A stretch of 36,180 bases of DNA from Mucilaginibacter sp. (GCF_025362475.1 NZ_JANYGH010000021.1:1-36180); one strand, 5' to 3'; numbered from the stretch's first letter, positions 1-8,793 are shown. Numbers and translations: made by a program. The notes: a model not told the origin generated them from the letters alone.

Positions 1-93
1 CAGTCCCAATTAAAAGAGGTACAAATTGTATTTCGATAGTCGGAAAGCTCGTTTTGGCTTAATGAACCAAATATAAAAGATGAGCAAAAATAG

Positions 94-166
<73 letters not shown>

Positions 167-178
167 CCTCAAGTAAAT

Positions 179-213
179 AAAAGCCTTTCAGAGAAATCTG
201 AGAGGCTTTTTAC
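179..213 (+). terminator. Intrinsic terminator after tRNA-fMet copy 1
   Basis: The arms AAAAGCCT and AGGCTTTT enclose an inner TCAGA/TCTGA stem with a GAAA loop, and the hairpin runs into T residues. It ends the tRNA transcript and can also serve the convergent reductase gene that stops at 222. Confidence 0.8.
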
Positions 214-221
214 TTTAACAA

Positions 222-785
222 CTATTTCCTTATTTCATAGTGCAACTCCACTATCCCGTTTTTGTAAGCCGTCACGTTTTTCACGTGCAACATTTGCTCT
301 TGCTGAATCTGATCAAAAAACAGCTTTCCTTCCCCTAAAATAATGGGGATGATTGATACCCTTATTTCGTCTGCCAACCTTAAACGAATCAGATCTTTGG
401 CAAGTACAGCTCCCCCCGCCATCCAAACATGCTGGTAATTCGGTTTTAGTCGTTCACTCACAAGTTCATGCAGGTCTCCCGAATAAAATTCAACGTTATG
501 TCCGTCAACCGGCAAATCTCTGTGCGTTAATACAATAACCGGAACATCTCCATAAACCCACCCGTAAGATTTTGAAAGCTTTAGTGCGTGCTCGTATGTT
601 TGGGAACCTATCAAATAACAATCTATCGATTTCAGAAACGCCGCAGTATCCTGTTCAGTCAGCGTAACTCCTTTCTCATAGTTGTCAACGGTTTCAAACC
701 AAGAAATGCTATTGTCTTTTTTCGCAATAAATCCGTCAAGGCTTGAAACCATGTGGATGGTTAATTTGAAAGCGTCTTTTCCCAT
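222..785 (-). CDS. Dihydrofolate reductase family protein (RibD C-terminal-like)
   Basis: A cytoplasmic NAD(P)H-dependent reductase-fold protein of 187 aa. The N-terminus has the family signature of a beta strand followed by SLDGFIA. WMAGGAVLAKDLI near residue 120 is the nucleotide-binding GG(G) segment, and SIIPIILGEGKLFF is the typical C-terminal strand of the RibD/DHFR-like family (YyaP/YwjB type). The substrate cannot be read from sequence, and these proteins are usually neither true FolA nor RibD. The frame stays open upstream to 848, but those residues are hydrophobic and not family-like, so I chose the ATG at 785; the ATG at 797 is also possible. It is a single gene convergent with tRNA-fMet, next to the tRNA terminator. 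Confidence 0.85.
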   Translation of the reverse strand: MGKDAFKLTIHMVSSLDGFIAKKDNSISWFETVDNYEKGVTLTEQDTAAFLKSIDCYLIGSQTYEHALKLSKSYGWVYGDVPVIVLTHRDLPVDGHNVEFYSGDLHELVSERLKPNYQHVWMAGGAVLAKDLIRLRLADEIRVSIIPIILGEGKLFFDQIQQEQMLHVKNVTAYKNGIVELHYEIRK

Positions 786-904
786 TGTGGTAAGCATTGT
801 TGAAGTTTTGCCGATGCCAAAGCAATATAAATAAAAAACGAGCCACACCAGGATTAAATCTATATTTTGCTTGGTTGCCGATTAGACATTCCTTAGAGGA
901 ATCG

Positions 905-936
905 GCCCCCCTTTTCTGAGAGGTTTTTTGCTTTAC
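905..936 (+). repeat. Degenerate copy of the tRNA-type terminator arm
   Basis: TCTGAGAGG followed by TTTTTTGCTTTAC closely matches the right arm and tail of the terminator after tRNA-fMet copy 1 (198-220, TCTGAGAGGC then TTTTTACTTTAAC). The matching left arm is not intact, so it is probably a remnant. It lies just upstream of the reductase gene, which is therefore flanked on both sides by terminator-like sequence. Confidence 0.4.
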
Positions 937-1007
937 GATTTTTACTTCCCGAGATTTTTTGTTTGGGGGATGGTTCTTTGTATTTTGGCGAAACACAATT
1001 CAATTTA

Positions 1008-1454
1008 ATGCCTGTAACCTTCAAACATCAAAGTATATTAATCGGACTTATATTCACAATAACTGCTTGTGATTGGGGAAGAACCCCGAGCAGAGAACGG
1101 TTTGAAAAGAATTGTCATATTACCTTGCCATCAGATGTACAGGTTTTAAGGGACGAGTATCAGGATATGGGCTCGGATTATGCTATTTACTATACGTTAA
1201 AATTTAATCCCGGAGCTTTAAAGACATTTGTTAACAGTATTAAGAAATCAAATTATTACGACGATGTCGTATTCCTGAATAGAACAATTAATAATACTAT
1301 CCTCAAAGAAAGTAAAAACAACAATGGAGTTTGGCGGAAGTCTTTGCAAGGTTACCAATTTTACAAAAAAATAGGAGAAATTGAATTTACAGAGTTTAAC
1401 ATAAATTTAGATACAGCCGCCCGAATAGCTTCATTTGAAGAGGCGGCTAATTAG
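1008..1454 (+). CDS. Hypothetical lipoprotein
   Basis: I do not recognise the family. Starting at the ATG at 1008 the protein has 148 aa and an N-terminal signal of type II: basic residues, a hydrophobic stretch, and a lipobox-like ITAC near residue 21, so it is probably a membrane-anchored lipoprotein. The mature part is hydrophilic and mixed charged/aromatic, without repeats. The frame stays open upstream to 963, but that start would bury the signal peptide. The last codons form a GCCGCC/GGCGGC hairpin. It stands alone between the reductase and another secreted hypothetical. Confidence 0.6.
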   Translation: MPVTFKHQSILIGLIFTITACDWGRTPSRERFEKNCHITLPSDVQVLRDEYQDMGSDYAIYYTLKFNPGALKTFVNSIKKSNYYDDVVFLNRTINNTILKESKNNNGVWRKSLQGYQFYKKIGEIEFTEFNINLDTAARIASFEEAAN

Positions 1455-1562
1455 CCTCGTTTGACTTTCACAAAATTCAGCATTGTGCAGATCCCAAATC
1501 TGTTTATATTTAAGTCCCGTATGCAATATCCGGGTTAACAGTCTAAAAGGACAAAATCATTT

Positions 1563-2081
1563 ATGAAACCTATCTTATTACTATTTTCAACTTTATTATT
1601 CGCTAACTCAATTTTCGCGCAAAAAAAAGTCAACTACGGCGTATTGCAAAAGCCAGACGAAAAGGTTTTGTACGGGTTTTCGCTAAAATCAAGCAATAAA
1701 ATAGTGCTTGTTTGTACACAGAAAGATAATAAATATATTGTTTATCGCTTTGGCACAAAAGACAAAGCAGAACTACAATACCCGGCTTTGTTAAATGCAA
1801 CATCGTGGAAAGTTTTCAGATACGATGGTTATTCAAGAAGTGGCGTTAACAATTCTCCAACCGAAATACATTCCCTGTCTTTTAAAAACAACAACGCAAC
1901 TTATGAAATAGGTGATAATTGGGACGGTGATGAGAATGAACATAATGCCGAAGTAATTGTTAAATCAAATGGCAAAAAGACAAAGATAGAGGGACTTGCT
2001 TCATCAATCGATGGCACACTGGCAACTCTGCTGGAAAAGGACAATCTTATTCACAATTATTATTTGGATGACAATAAGTAA
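1563..2081 (+). CDS. Secreted hypothetical protein
   Basis: The protein has 172 aa with a clear Sec signal peptide (KPILLLFSTLLFANSIFA) and likely cleavage after IFA, before QKK. The mature domain is beta-rich by composition (alternating K, Y, V, I and N) and contains an acidic DNWDGDENEHN patch near residue 120 that could bind metal. I cannot assign a family. It follows the lipoprotein by 108 bp on the same strand and ends before a tRNA-like scar at 2172-2241. Its product is expected in the periplasm or outside the cell. Confidence 0.65.
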   Translation: MKPILLLFSTLLFANSIFAQKKVNYGVLQKPDEKVLYGFSLKSSNKIVLVCTQKDNKYIVYRFGTKDKAELQYPALLNATSWKVFRYDGYSRSGVNNSPTEIHSLSFKNNNATYEIGDNWDGDENEHNAEVIVKSNGKKTKIEGLASSIDGTLATLLEKDNLIHNYYLDDNK

Positions 2082-2171
2082 TAAATTCGGCTCCTCAACC
2101 CGGTAACTAAAACGAATCGATATACTAACAAAAGTCGAAACAAATTATTAAAGCTTTTAAATCCTCAAAAA

Positions 2172-2199
2172 AGTTCAGATTTGTTCTGCTTCCGCTACC
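2172..2199 (+). pseudogene. Possible tRNA 3'-end relic
   Basis: GTTCTGCTTCCGCTACCT differs from the 3' end of tRNA-fMet copy 1 and its flank (GTCCTGCTCCCGCTACCT) at two positions, and GTTCAGAT just before it recalls a T loop. No 5' half of a tRNA is visible upstream. A terminator of the tRNA type follows within 10 bp, as it does after the real tRNAs. It could be the footprint of an integration or recombination event. Confidence 0.45.
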
Positions 2200-2207
2200 T
2201 AGAAAGT

Positions 2208-2241
2208 CAAACGCCTCAAGTCGAAAAATTTGAGGCGTTTG
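2208..2241. terminator. tRNA-type intrinsic terminator hairpin
   Basis: A perfect 12-bp stem (CAAACGCCTCAA / TTGAGGCGTTTG) with a 10-nt loop beginning GTCGAAA. The core CCTCAAGTCGAAA is shared with the hairpins at 4003 and 8900, the last of which follows tRNA-fMet copy 2. Confidence 0.7.
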
Positions 2242-2415
2242 GCATATTTTGCAGGTAGCTACCTGAAACACAAAAAACGGCCTCGGGCTGGATATTATAT
2301 AGTTCGTTCCCACGAACCTATCTTCACCCAACCCGTCTTCATATTCCTCTTCAAATAAATCATCACATGTAACATAAGCTATGCATCACAACTCTTAATA
2401 ATATACTTTTAGCTC

Positions 2416-3903
2416 ATGAACTTTATACGCACTATCACATTCCTGTTATTTGCCTCCCTTTTGGCTCCTCTTTTTTCCAGCGCACAAAATCTTACGTCAG
2501 ATAGTATCGACGTGTTTATCAAAAATAAGATGCAGCAGAAACATATACCGGCCTTGCAACTGGCGGTAATACGCAATAATAAAATCATTAAATTAAACAG
2601 TTTCGGCATAACCAATCTTGAAAACAATATCCCGGCTACAGATCATAGCATCTTTTCCATCAATTCAATCACCAAAGCCTTTGTGGGTGTAGCCATTATG
2701 CAACTGGCAGAAGAAGGTAAACTCAAGACAACCGACCCTATCTCCATGTACCTGGACAGCCTGCCAGTTGCGTGGCAAAAGATAACATTGCAACAGGTGT
2801 TAACACATATCTCCGGATTGCCGGATATGCTGGATGCCGATGAACAAATACTGGGCAATGGCATCGAAAAACTGGCCATGCAAAAGGTAAAAGCATTACC
2901 CATGGAGTTTAATACAGGCGATAAATTCAGCTATAACCAAACCGGTTACGTACTGCTTGGCCAGATCATTAATAAATTGAGTGGCATGCATTTCACTAAG
3001 TTTATTGAAGAAAGACAATTTAAAGTAGCCGGAATGAATTTAACCAGGTTCGGAGATTCTTATGATGTGGTTCCAAACTCGGCCGGCGCCTATACCATGA
3101 CTAAATTGGTTAAAGGACAATTTATCAGAAACAAAACTCCCGGTGTTGGCTATATACAGTTCCCCTTGTTTTACAGAACGGCGGCAGGCATTCAATCTAC
3201 AGCCGGTGATGTTGGCAACTGGATCATCGCGCTAAAAGAAGGTAAATTACTGAAGAATAAATCAAGTATAGACACGATGTGGAAACCGGCAATCCTAAAT
3301 AACGGGCATGTTGGCGGATTTAATAAGCTCACCAATGGCTATGCACTGGGATGGCCAACCGTAACCCGGGATGATCACCCGGCCGTAGGTCCGGTAGGTG
3401 GTGGCAGATCTGCACTGTTTATTTACTTAAAAGACGACCTTTCTATCGTTGTACTCACCAACCTCATGGGCGGCAATCCAGATCAGTTTATTGACGAAAT
3501 AGCCGGTTATTATATCCCCGATATGCATGAAGCCAATGGTTTCGGCTTACCCCCAAGCATTAAAAAATTAAGGGCCGGGTTATTAAAACAGGGCTTTGAC
3601 CACGCAAGCAGCATTGCCGCCGATTTGAAAAAACACGATGCTACGTTCAAATTAGAAGAAAATTCCCTGAACGCATGGGGATACCAACTACTTAATCAGA
3701 AGAAACCCACCGAAGCGCTTTCCATTTTTAAACTAAATACAACACTGTATCCTAATAGCGCAAATACTTACGATAGCTATGCAGAGGTATTGGAATTAAC
3801 GGAAAATAAAAAAGACGCCCTGATAAACTACAAAAAATCATTTAAACTGAATCCGGAAAATAAAAGCGCAGCAGAGCGGATAAAAGCACTTTCCGTCAAT
3901 TAA
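2416..3903 (+). CDS. Serine hydrolase, beta-lactamase/class C fold, with TPR-like C-terminus
   Basis: The protein has 495 aa. A Sec signal peptide (residues 1-23, ending SSAQ) sends it to the periplasm. The beta-lactamase (PF00144-type) domain follows: SITK (S84-K87) supplies the nucleophile and general base, FSYNQTGY holds the catalytic tyrosine (Y173), and VGPVGGGRSALF occupies the place of the third motif. The second motif reads YNQ instead of the usual YxN. Residues about 400-495 contain a tetratricopeptide-like pair (ALSIFKLNTTLYPNS..., ALINYKKSFKLNPEN...). Such proteins include D-amino-acid peptidases and esterases, and the substrate is not predictable here. The ATG at 2416 fits the signal peptide. 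Confidence 0.88.
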   Translation: MNFIRTITFLLFASLLAPLFSSAQNLTSDSIDVFIKNKMQQKHIPALQLAVIRNNKIIKLNSFGITNLENNIPATDHSIFSINSITKAFVGVAIMQLAEEGKLKTTDPISMYLDSLPVAWQKITLQQVLTHISGLPDMLDADEQILGNGIEKLAMQKVKALPMEFNTGDKFSYNQTGYVLLGQIINKLSGMHFTKFIEERQFKVAGMNLTRFGDSYDVVPNSAGAYTMTKLVKGQFIRNKTPGVGYIQFPLFYRTAAGIQSTAGDVGNWIIALKEGKLLKNKSSIDTMWKPAILNNGHVGGFNKLTNGYALGWPTVTRDDHPAVGPVGGGRSALFIYLKDDLSIVVLTNLMGGNPDQFIDEIAGYYIPDMHEANGFGLPPSIKKLRAGLLKQGFDHASSIAADLKKHDATFKLEENSLNAWGYQLLNQKKPTEALSIFKLNTTLYPNSANTYDSYAEVLELTENKKDALINYKKSFKLNPENKSAAERIKALSVN

Positions 3904-3960
3904 ATATTTACCGCAATAGTGGGCTCTAAACGGTAACCTACTTTGCAGATGCTGCAGAAA

Positions 3961-3990
3961 GAGGTTCAATTTTAATCCTGTTTGAGCACC
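3961..3990 (+). pseudogene. Possible tRNA T-arm/acceptor relic
   Basis: GAGGTTCAA, a small insertion, then ATCCTGTTTGAGCACC resembles a T arm plus the 3' acceptor strand. The next bases, CCTCAAGCAAATGAAAGCCT, match the flank after tRNA-fMet copy 1 (CCTCAAGTAAATAAAAGCCT) at 18 of 20 positions, so the homology covers the downstream flank as well. No tRNA 5' half is present. Confidence 0.45.
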
Positions 3991-4002
3991 CTCAAGCAAA
4001 TG

Positions 4003-4034
4003 AAAGCCTCAAGTCGAAAGATTTGAGGCTTTTG
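4003..4034. terminator. tRNA-type intrinsic terminator hairpin
   Basis: A 10-bp stem AAAGCCTCAA/TTGAGGCTTT with a GTCGAAAGAT loop, the same core as the terminator after tRNA-fMet copy 2 (8901-8930). It separates the serine hydrolase from the convergent dienelactone hydrolase and could end both transcripts. Confidence 0.7.
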
Positions 4035-4084
4035 CGTTTCGGATGTTTTGTAAGTTGGCGTTGCGGTGATAAGCAATGCGAAGA

Positions 4085-4972
4085 TTATTTCAAATACTCA
4101 TTAAAAAAATCAATAGTGCGTTTCCAGGCAAGCTCCGCAGCGACTTTGTCATAACGGGGTGTTGTATCGTTATGGAAGCCATGGTTTACGTTTTCGTAAA
4201 TAAACGCCTGGTATTTTTTGCCATTTGCTTTTAAGGCGGTTTCATAAGCCGGCCATCCGCCCGTGATGCGGGCATCAAGTGAGGCATACTGCAGCATAAG
4301 CGGAGCTTGAATTTTAGGCACATCTTCAGCTGCCGGCTGACTGCCGTAAAATGGCACTGCTGCCGCCAGGTCGGGTATGCGGACTGCCATCCTGTTGGCG
4401 ATACCGCCGCCAAAACAAAATCCAACCACACCAACCTTACCGTTACAATCCGGGTTAATTTTTAGATATTCATAGGCAGCAATAAAATCCTCTTCCATTT
4501 CTTTGGGATCTCTTTTACTTTGCATTTCACGGCCCTTGTCATCATTACCAGGGTAGCCGCCCAGGGGTGTAAGGGCATCGGGCGCCAGTGTAATAAAACC
4601 GGCCAGGGCGGCCCTTCTGGCCACGTCTTCAATATAAGGGTTGAGGCCCCGGTTCTCATGAACAACGATGATGCCGCCCAGTTTCTTTTTATTATCTTTT
4701 GGTTCCGACAGCAGGCCTTTGATAACACCGCCCCCTTTTGGCGAGTCGTACTTAATATATTCCGATTTCAAACGGGGATCATCCGCTTTAATCTGCACGT
4801 TTCCCTGGTAATCAGGCATCAGGAAACTCATTAATGCAGGAACGGTTAATGCGCCAACTGCATAAACAGATAGTTTTTGCACAAATTCACGCCGGTCGAG
4901 CCGGTTATGTGCATAGTCATCATACAGGTCAAATACTTCCTGCTTAACGTCCTCTTTGTTGATTTGGCTCAT
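4085..4972 (-). CDS. Dienelactone hydrolase family protein
   Basis: An alpha/beta hydrolase of 295 aa. The dienelactone hydrolase triad is visible: C186 in GFCFGGG, D233 in SLDARITGG and H264 in NVNHGF; E106/R108 in HENRG match the Glu-Arg pair of this family. Before the domain, residues 26-52 contain DRREFVQKL plus a hydrophobic run ([18 protein letters not shown]), which resembles a twin-arginine signal or membrane anchor, so the enzyme may be exported. Family members cleave dienelactones or related esters, and the substrate is unknown here. It is a single gene, convergent with the serine hydrolase. Confidence 0.9.
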   Translation of the reverse strand: MSQINKEDVKQEVFDLYDDYAHNRLDRREFVQKLSVYAVGALTVPALMSFLMPDYQGNVQIKADDPRLKSEYIKYDSPKGGGVIKGLLSEPKDNKKKLGGIIVVHENRGLNPYIEDVARRAALAGFITLAPDALTPLGGYPGNDDKGREMQSKRDPKEMEEDFIAAYEYLKINPDCNGKVGVVGFCFGGGIANRMAVRIPDLAAAVPFYGSQPAAEDVPKIQAPLMLQYASLDARITGGWPAYETALKANGKKYQAFIYENVNHGFHNDTTPRYDKVAAELAWKRTIDFFNEYLK

Positions 4973-5354
4973 AGTTAAAGGTTTTATTCAAATATAATAA
5001 TTCGCTGCAACCGCCTGTTAACCAAATTGTAACAATCCCGAAGCATGCAGAGCTTTGGTTTCACCATAATAAGACTGTGGGTCGATTCCCGCTCCGGCAG
5101 GAAATCAGGAATAAATGTTATTTTTCAATGAGCTTCATATAGCTTAACCGGATTAAAATAAATGGCTTTTTCATACGATTTAACAGTCTGATTGCGTGTT
5201 AAAACCTGTCGCAATACGCCCCCTGAAATGTCCCGAATACCCCTGCCCCGGCAGCAAAAAACCTTTTAATTTTGAAATAGTTAAACAAAATACTATCAAA
5301 AACAATTAATGTTTACGAATTTTAACTCTATATCGCCACCAAAATTATTTACCT
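4973..5354. other. Gene-free stretch between divergent genes
   Basis: There is no credible reading frame. The stretch must carry promoters for the divergent dienelactone hydrolase and VOC genes, but I could not find a full TTG-N19-TAnnTTTG match. A tRNA T-arm-like fragment lies at 5074-5099. Confidence 0.5.
5074..5099 (+). pseudogene. Possible tRNA T-arm/acceptor relic
   Basis: GTGGGTCGATTCCCGC folds as a T stem (GTGGG/CCCGC) with a TCGATT loop that lacks one T, and TCCGGCA follows like an acceptor strand. No 5' half of a tRNA is seen. It differs in sequence from the fMet genes, so if it is real it comes from another isotype. Confidence 0.35.
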
Positions 5355-6257
5355 ATGTTACCCATCAAACCACACCTCTGGTTCGACCAGGATGCAAAAC
5401 AAGCCGCTGAATTTTACGCATCATTCATGCCTGATTCAGCCATCAATTATGCCAATCACTTCCCAATGGCCGGCGGCGAATGCGAAGTAGTAGAATTTAC
5501 TATAGCCGGCCATTCGTTCTTCGGCATCAGTGCCGGGCATAAGCTGGGCATCAATCCGTCCATTTCCTTTATGATCAATTTTGACCCATCGCGCAATCCG
5601 GATGCGGCCCAACATATCGACGAAATTTGGAATAAGCTAATTGAAAAAGGTAAAATAATGATGCCATTGGATAGCTACCCTTTCAGTAAACGTTACGGCT
5701 GGGTTGAAGACAAATACGGCGTATCCTGGCAGTTGATCCTGACCAACCCGATAGGCGAGGAAAGGCCTGTGATTGTTCCTTCGCTATTGTTTACCGAACC
5801 GATGGCGGGTAAAGCCGATGAAGCAATTGACTTTTACTGCGCTGTGTTTAAAGATGGCAAACGAGGCATCACGGCACCGCGCCCGGAGGATATGGGTCCG
5901 GATAAAGCAGGTACACTCATGTACGCCGACTATTACCTTGATCAAACCTGGCTGGCCGCCATGGACAGCGCGCATCAGCATGGTTTCCGTTTTAACGATG
6001 CGGTGTCATTATTAATACCATGTGAAACCCAGGAAGAGATCGATTACTACTGGTCGGCACTTTCAGCTGATGGCGAACCCGGGCAATGCGGTTGGTTAAA
6101 GGATAAATATGGCGTATCATGGCAGGTAGCCTCTACCGTCATGTTAAATGCGCTCAAAAACGGTACTCCTGAACAGATTGCGCGAGTGAAGGAAGCTTTT
6201 ATGACGATGAAGAAAATACACATCGCAACCTTACAGCGGGCCTATGATGGTGAGTGA
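5355..6257 (+). CDS. Two-domain VOC family protein (PhnB-like, 3-demethylubiquinone methyltransferase-like domain)
   Basis: The protein has 300 aa made of two successive glyoxalase-fold PhnB-like domains. Each half begins with a strand plus DEAIDFY/QAAEFY (residues about 5-20 and 150-170) and ends with the family hallmark YGVSWQL or YGVSWQV (near residues 123 and 255). The name 3-demethylubiquinone methyltransferase comes from the Pfam domain and is not evidence of methyltransferase activity; no SAM-binding motif is present. The tail after about 262 is helical. It is likely a cytoplasmic enzyme or binding protein of unknown substrate. The ATG at 5355 immediately precedes the first strand. Confidence 0.85.
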   Translation: MLPIKPHLWFDQDAKQAAEFYASFMPDSAINYANHFPMAGGECEVVEFTIAGHSFFGISAGHKLGINPSISFMINFDPSRNPDAAQHIDEIWNKLIEKGKIMMPLDSYPFSKRYGWVEDKYGVSWQLILTNPIGEERPVIVPSLLFTEPMAGKADEAIDFYCAVFKDGKRGITAPRPEDMGPDKAGTLMYADYYLDQTWLAAMDSAHQHGFRFNDAVSLLIPCETQEEIDYYWSALSADGEPGQCGWLKDKYGVSWQVASTVMLNALKNGTPEQIARVKEAFMTMKKIHIATLQRAYDGE

Positions 6258-6283
6258 TCAACGAGTGCTGGGTACCCCATGCC

Positions 6284-6306
6284 TAAAGATTTGAGCCTTT
6301 TTTATT
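6284..6306 (+). terminator. Partial tRNA-type terminator
   Basis: CCTAAAGATTTGAGCC followed by a T-rich tract matches the loop and right arm of the GTCGAAAGATTTGAGGC hairpins elsewhere in the region, but the left arm is mostly missing. It could still help to end the VOC transcript through its T run. Confidence 0.35.
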
Positions 6307-6347
6307 TTGAATAGCAAGAGCAGGAATTTTTTGCCTATTATTACGAC

Positions 6348-6977
6348 ATGCATCTTCCTGTTGCCTTTCAGATTCTTTTTTTGGCCTTGCTATCATTTTT
6401 TAAACCGGGGAAATCTGATTTAAAAATCAACGCTAAACATCACAAAACGAGTAATATTCTTAAAACGCGTAAACACGCTCATGTACATTACAGATCAGCA
6501 AGCGCGGATACTGCCATTTCAACCGAGGGCACAACACCTGATGAATTAGTGACTTTTGCTAAAACACTTAAAGGGATAAGGTATCGGTTTGGGTCCACCA
6601 ATCCCGAAAAAGGTTTTGATTGCTCGGGTTTTGTTAATTATGTTTTTAACCATTTCGGTATAGCCATTCCAAGGAGTTCTACGGATTTTTCTTCGTTTAG
6701 GGGGCTAACTGATTTAAAAGATGCCAAATTTGGAGATCTGATACTTTTTACCGGTACAAAAAAACACACCAAAAGGGCGGGGCATATAGGCATCATTGTA
6801 TCCTTACCTGGTGAGCCCTTAAGTTTTATACATTCAACATCGGGTGCGGCCAATGGTGTTACGGAAACTGCCTTAAATGACTACTACCTGGGGCGTTATA
6901 TTAAAACGATAAGGATATTTTCAGAAAACAACGATAAGCCCATCGATAATACAGAGCTGGAAACGGAATCCCGTTAA
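6348..6977 (+). CDS. NlpC/P60 family cell-wall peptidase
   Basis: The protein has 209 aa with a hydrophobic N-terminus (residues 4-18) that probably directs export. The NlpC/P60 papain-like domain covers about 65-190: C92 in FDCSGFV, H146 in RAGHIGII and H162 in FIHSTSG form the expected Cys-His-His triad. The family cleaves peptide bonds in peptidoglycan stems, typically D-gamma-Glu-meso-Dap linkages. No SH3 or LysM targeting domain is seen; a basic, low-complexity linker (residues 22-60) lies between signal and enzyme. It stands alone on the plus strand. Confidence 0.9.
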   Translation: MHLPVAFQILFLALLSFFKPGKSDLKINAKHHKTSNILKTRKHAHVHYRSASADTAISTEGTTPDELVTFAKTLKGIRYRFGSTNPEKGFDCSGFVNYVFNHFGIAIPRSSTDFSSFRGLTDLKDAKFGDLILFTGTKKHTKRAGHIGIIVSLPGEPLSFIHSTSGAANGVTETALNDYYLGRYIKTIRIFSENNDKPIDNTELETESR

Positions 6978-7042
6978 TAGCCTACTGTGTGTACACAAGT
7001 TTGTTAACATGGCGCCGATTTGGCTAAAGCCACCCGGACCCT

Positions 7043-7201
7043 TTATTTATCCGCCCCATAAATGGGACGGTAATGAATTAAACCGCTGTTTGCCTTCAAT
7101 TCTTCATTGCCGATGGTTTCAACCAACGGATAGAAAGCATATACAAACATGGCTTTAGCATAAATAATAAGTACCGGTCGAGTTAAAAGATGTGTAGCCA
7201 T
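7043..7201 (-). CDS. Possible small protein, 52 aa
   Basis: An ATG frame of 52 codons lies 48 bp downstream of the outer-membrane protein gene on the same strand. The first 30 residues are hydrophobic and aromatic (LLTRPVLIIYAKAMFVYAFY), the rest polar, ending YRPIYGADK. Codon choice looks ordinary for the neighbours. There is no recognised family and no Shine-Dalgarno. It could be a small membrane protein, the tail of a decayed gene, or chance. Confidence 0.3.
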   Translation of the reverse strand: MATHLLTRPVLIIYAKAMFVYAFYPLVETIGNEELKANSGLIHYRPIYGADK

Positions 7202-7249
7202 AATAGATTAACAACAGGAAAAGCGTTGTTGCTTACGGGCAGGATAAAA

Positions 7250-8587
7250 CTAAAACGCCTCATTCAACCCCAAAAAGAACCCTTTAGATCCATACTTACC
7301 ATAAGCGTAATCAAGGCATAAGTTGGTACGTGTAGCTTTATTAAACAACACACGCAAGCCCCCGCCACCACCGGGCTGCCATTTCTGAAACAGCTTTGTG
7401 CCAAATTCATCATTGGCGGTTTGCAGGTTAAAGAAGGTAACTCCGCTAACAAACTTGTTGCTTAAAATTGGGAAGCGATACTCCACTTCGGAGTAGTTAT
7501 ATTTTGTGCCTTTAAAGTAACCCACCGTATAACCGCGGCCGCTGCGAAAACCTGCGTCTTTAGCTGTGCCGGGCAGTTCCAGGTACGGTATATTGCCGCT
7601 GATTAAATAAGATCCCCAGTTCCAAAACGCGATAACATGCTCGGGATTTTCAGATGAAAGACTAAAGTATTTTCTGAAATCGGTAGTAAATTGCACCGCA
7701 CTTTTTGAGCTGCCCATCCAGGTTTGATTAATGCGAAATCCCGCGTCGGCATATATTCCTTTATAAGCCCTGTTTTGATTATCGCGGGTGGTGTATTGAA
7801 CATTGAAAAGCAAACCATTTGCCATATAATGATCACGGGCGAAGCCATGCCTGTCGCTATACACATTGTAAGGAGTTAAGTTTGCAGTATCCCTGGCATT
7901 GATTTTTCTTCTAACATCAAATGCTACGCCGGCACCCACAAAAAGGTTTTTTTCAACTTCCTTATATACCTTTTCCCTGAGGGTATAAAATTGAGAATGG
8001 AGCGCATGAGGTTTACGATCTGCATCTATCAACGCCTGATCGGCCGCGCTCCCGCCAACTGCTCCCTGGCCTATGCCCAACCCATAATCGGGCGTAACGG
8101 TCTTTGCCGCAACCAGGTTACCCTGAAAATTCCACTTATTACCGGGTGTATAGATGTTATGGTTGATGTAAAAGTATATAATCCCTTTTGTAGTATATGA
8201 AGCTGATGTTGCCGCGACAGACAAGAGCGTATTCGGGTCATTCCCTAACTTTTTGCCTGCAACCGCCTTAATCCCCAATTGAAAGCCAATACTGGGATTG
8301 GCGGCAATATTAGGTATAATGGTGATACCCGACCTTTTGTGAAGTGAATCGGGTTTCTTATTTGGGGTAAAAATATTACTGATCAAATCTGCGACGTCAT
8401 ACTGCTTGGAAATGGTATTTGCCTGCTTTTGAAATTTTATAGAGTCGGCACGTTTGGAATTTGCCTTGGCGGTATCAACAGGACCGGTTACCTGGCTATA
8501 GGCAGAGCCTTGTATACCTGTAAACAATAGCAATAATAATACCTTAAATACTAAATAAAACCGGCCTCTTCTTTCTTTATACTGCAC
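7250..8587 (-). CDS. Outer-membrane beta-barrel protein (BamA/TamA-like surface antigen domain)
   Basis: The protein has 445 aa and a signal peptide (about residues 13-32, ending SAYSQ). From about residue 80 on it shows alternating amphipathic strands, including FRSGRGYTVGYFKGTKYNYSEVEYRFPI, which resembles the conserved strand region of the Omp85 surface-antigen barrel, and it ends in phenylalanine (LNEAF), the usual C-terminal signal of outer-membrane barrels. No POTRA repeats are visible, so it is a barrel-only relative and its cargo is unknown. It may alternatively belong to a Bacteroidota-specific barrel family. Confidence 0.75.
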   Translation of the reverse strand: MQYKERRGRFYLVFKVLLLLLFTGIQGSAYSQVTGPVDTAKANSKRADSIKFQKQANTISKQYDVADLISNIFTPNKKPDSLHKRSGITIIPNIAANPSIGFQLGIKAVAGKKLGNDPNTLLSVAATSASYTTKGIIYFYINHNIYTPGNKWNFQGNLVAAKTVTPDYGLGIGQGAVGGSAADQALIDADRKPHALHSQFYTLREKVYKEVEKNLFVGAGVAFDVRRKINARDTANLTPYNVYSDRHGFARDHYMANGLLFNVQYTTRDNQNRAYKGIYADAGFRINQTWMGSSKSAVQFTTDFRKYFSLSSENPEHVIAFWNWGSYLISGNIPYLELPGTAKDAGFRSGRGYTVGYFKGTKYNYSEVEYRFPILSNKFVSGVTFFNLQTANDEFGTKLFQKWQPGGGGGLRVLFNKATRTNLCLDYAYGKYGSKGFFLGLNEAF

Positions 8588-8793
8588 TTTTGGAATCTTT
8601 AATATTAATATTTCAATTATTTTTATGTGTATTGTAATAAGGCAAGGTCAAGGTTTAAACTTTAAAACCCTTTAAATGTTTTAGTTTTAAGCTTACTGCC
8701 ACATCCTCAGGATGATGGTTACCTCAACCTTAGGGTATGTTTATTAAAAAACAGATCTTTGATTATTTAATGCGCCAATGCCAAAATTTATCA

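Larger units (their letters stand above)
2082..2415. other. Gene-free stretch with tRNA-like scar
   Basis: I see no convincing coding frame here. The stretch holds a tRNA 3'-end-like fragment (2172-2199) followed directly by a perfect terminator hairpin (2208-2241), then about 170 bp of AT-rich sequence ahead of the serine hydrolase gene. Confidence 0.5.

Noticed and set aside
736..996. An 86-codon minus-strand frame overlapping the reductase gene.
   Set aside because: Low complexity, overlaps the promoter side of the reductase, and no family resemblance.
5355..6257. A methyltransferase of ubiquinone synthesis.
   Set aside because: The domain name is misleading. The protein has two VOC folds and no SAM-binding motif, and the organism appears to use menaquinone.
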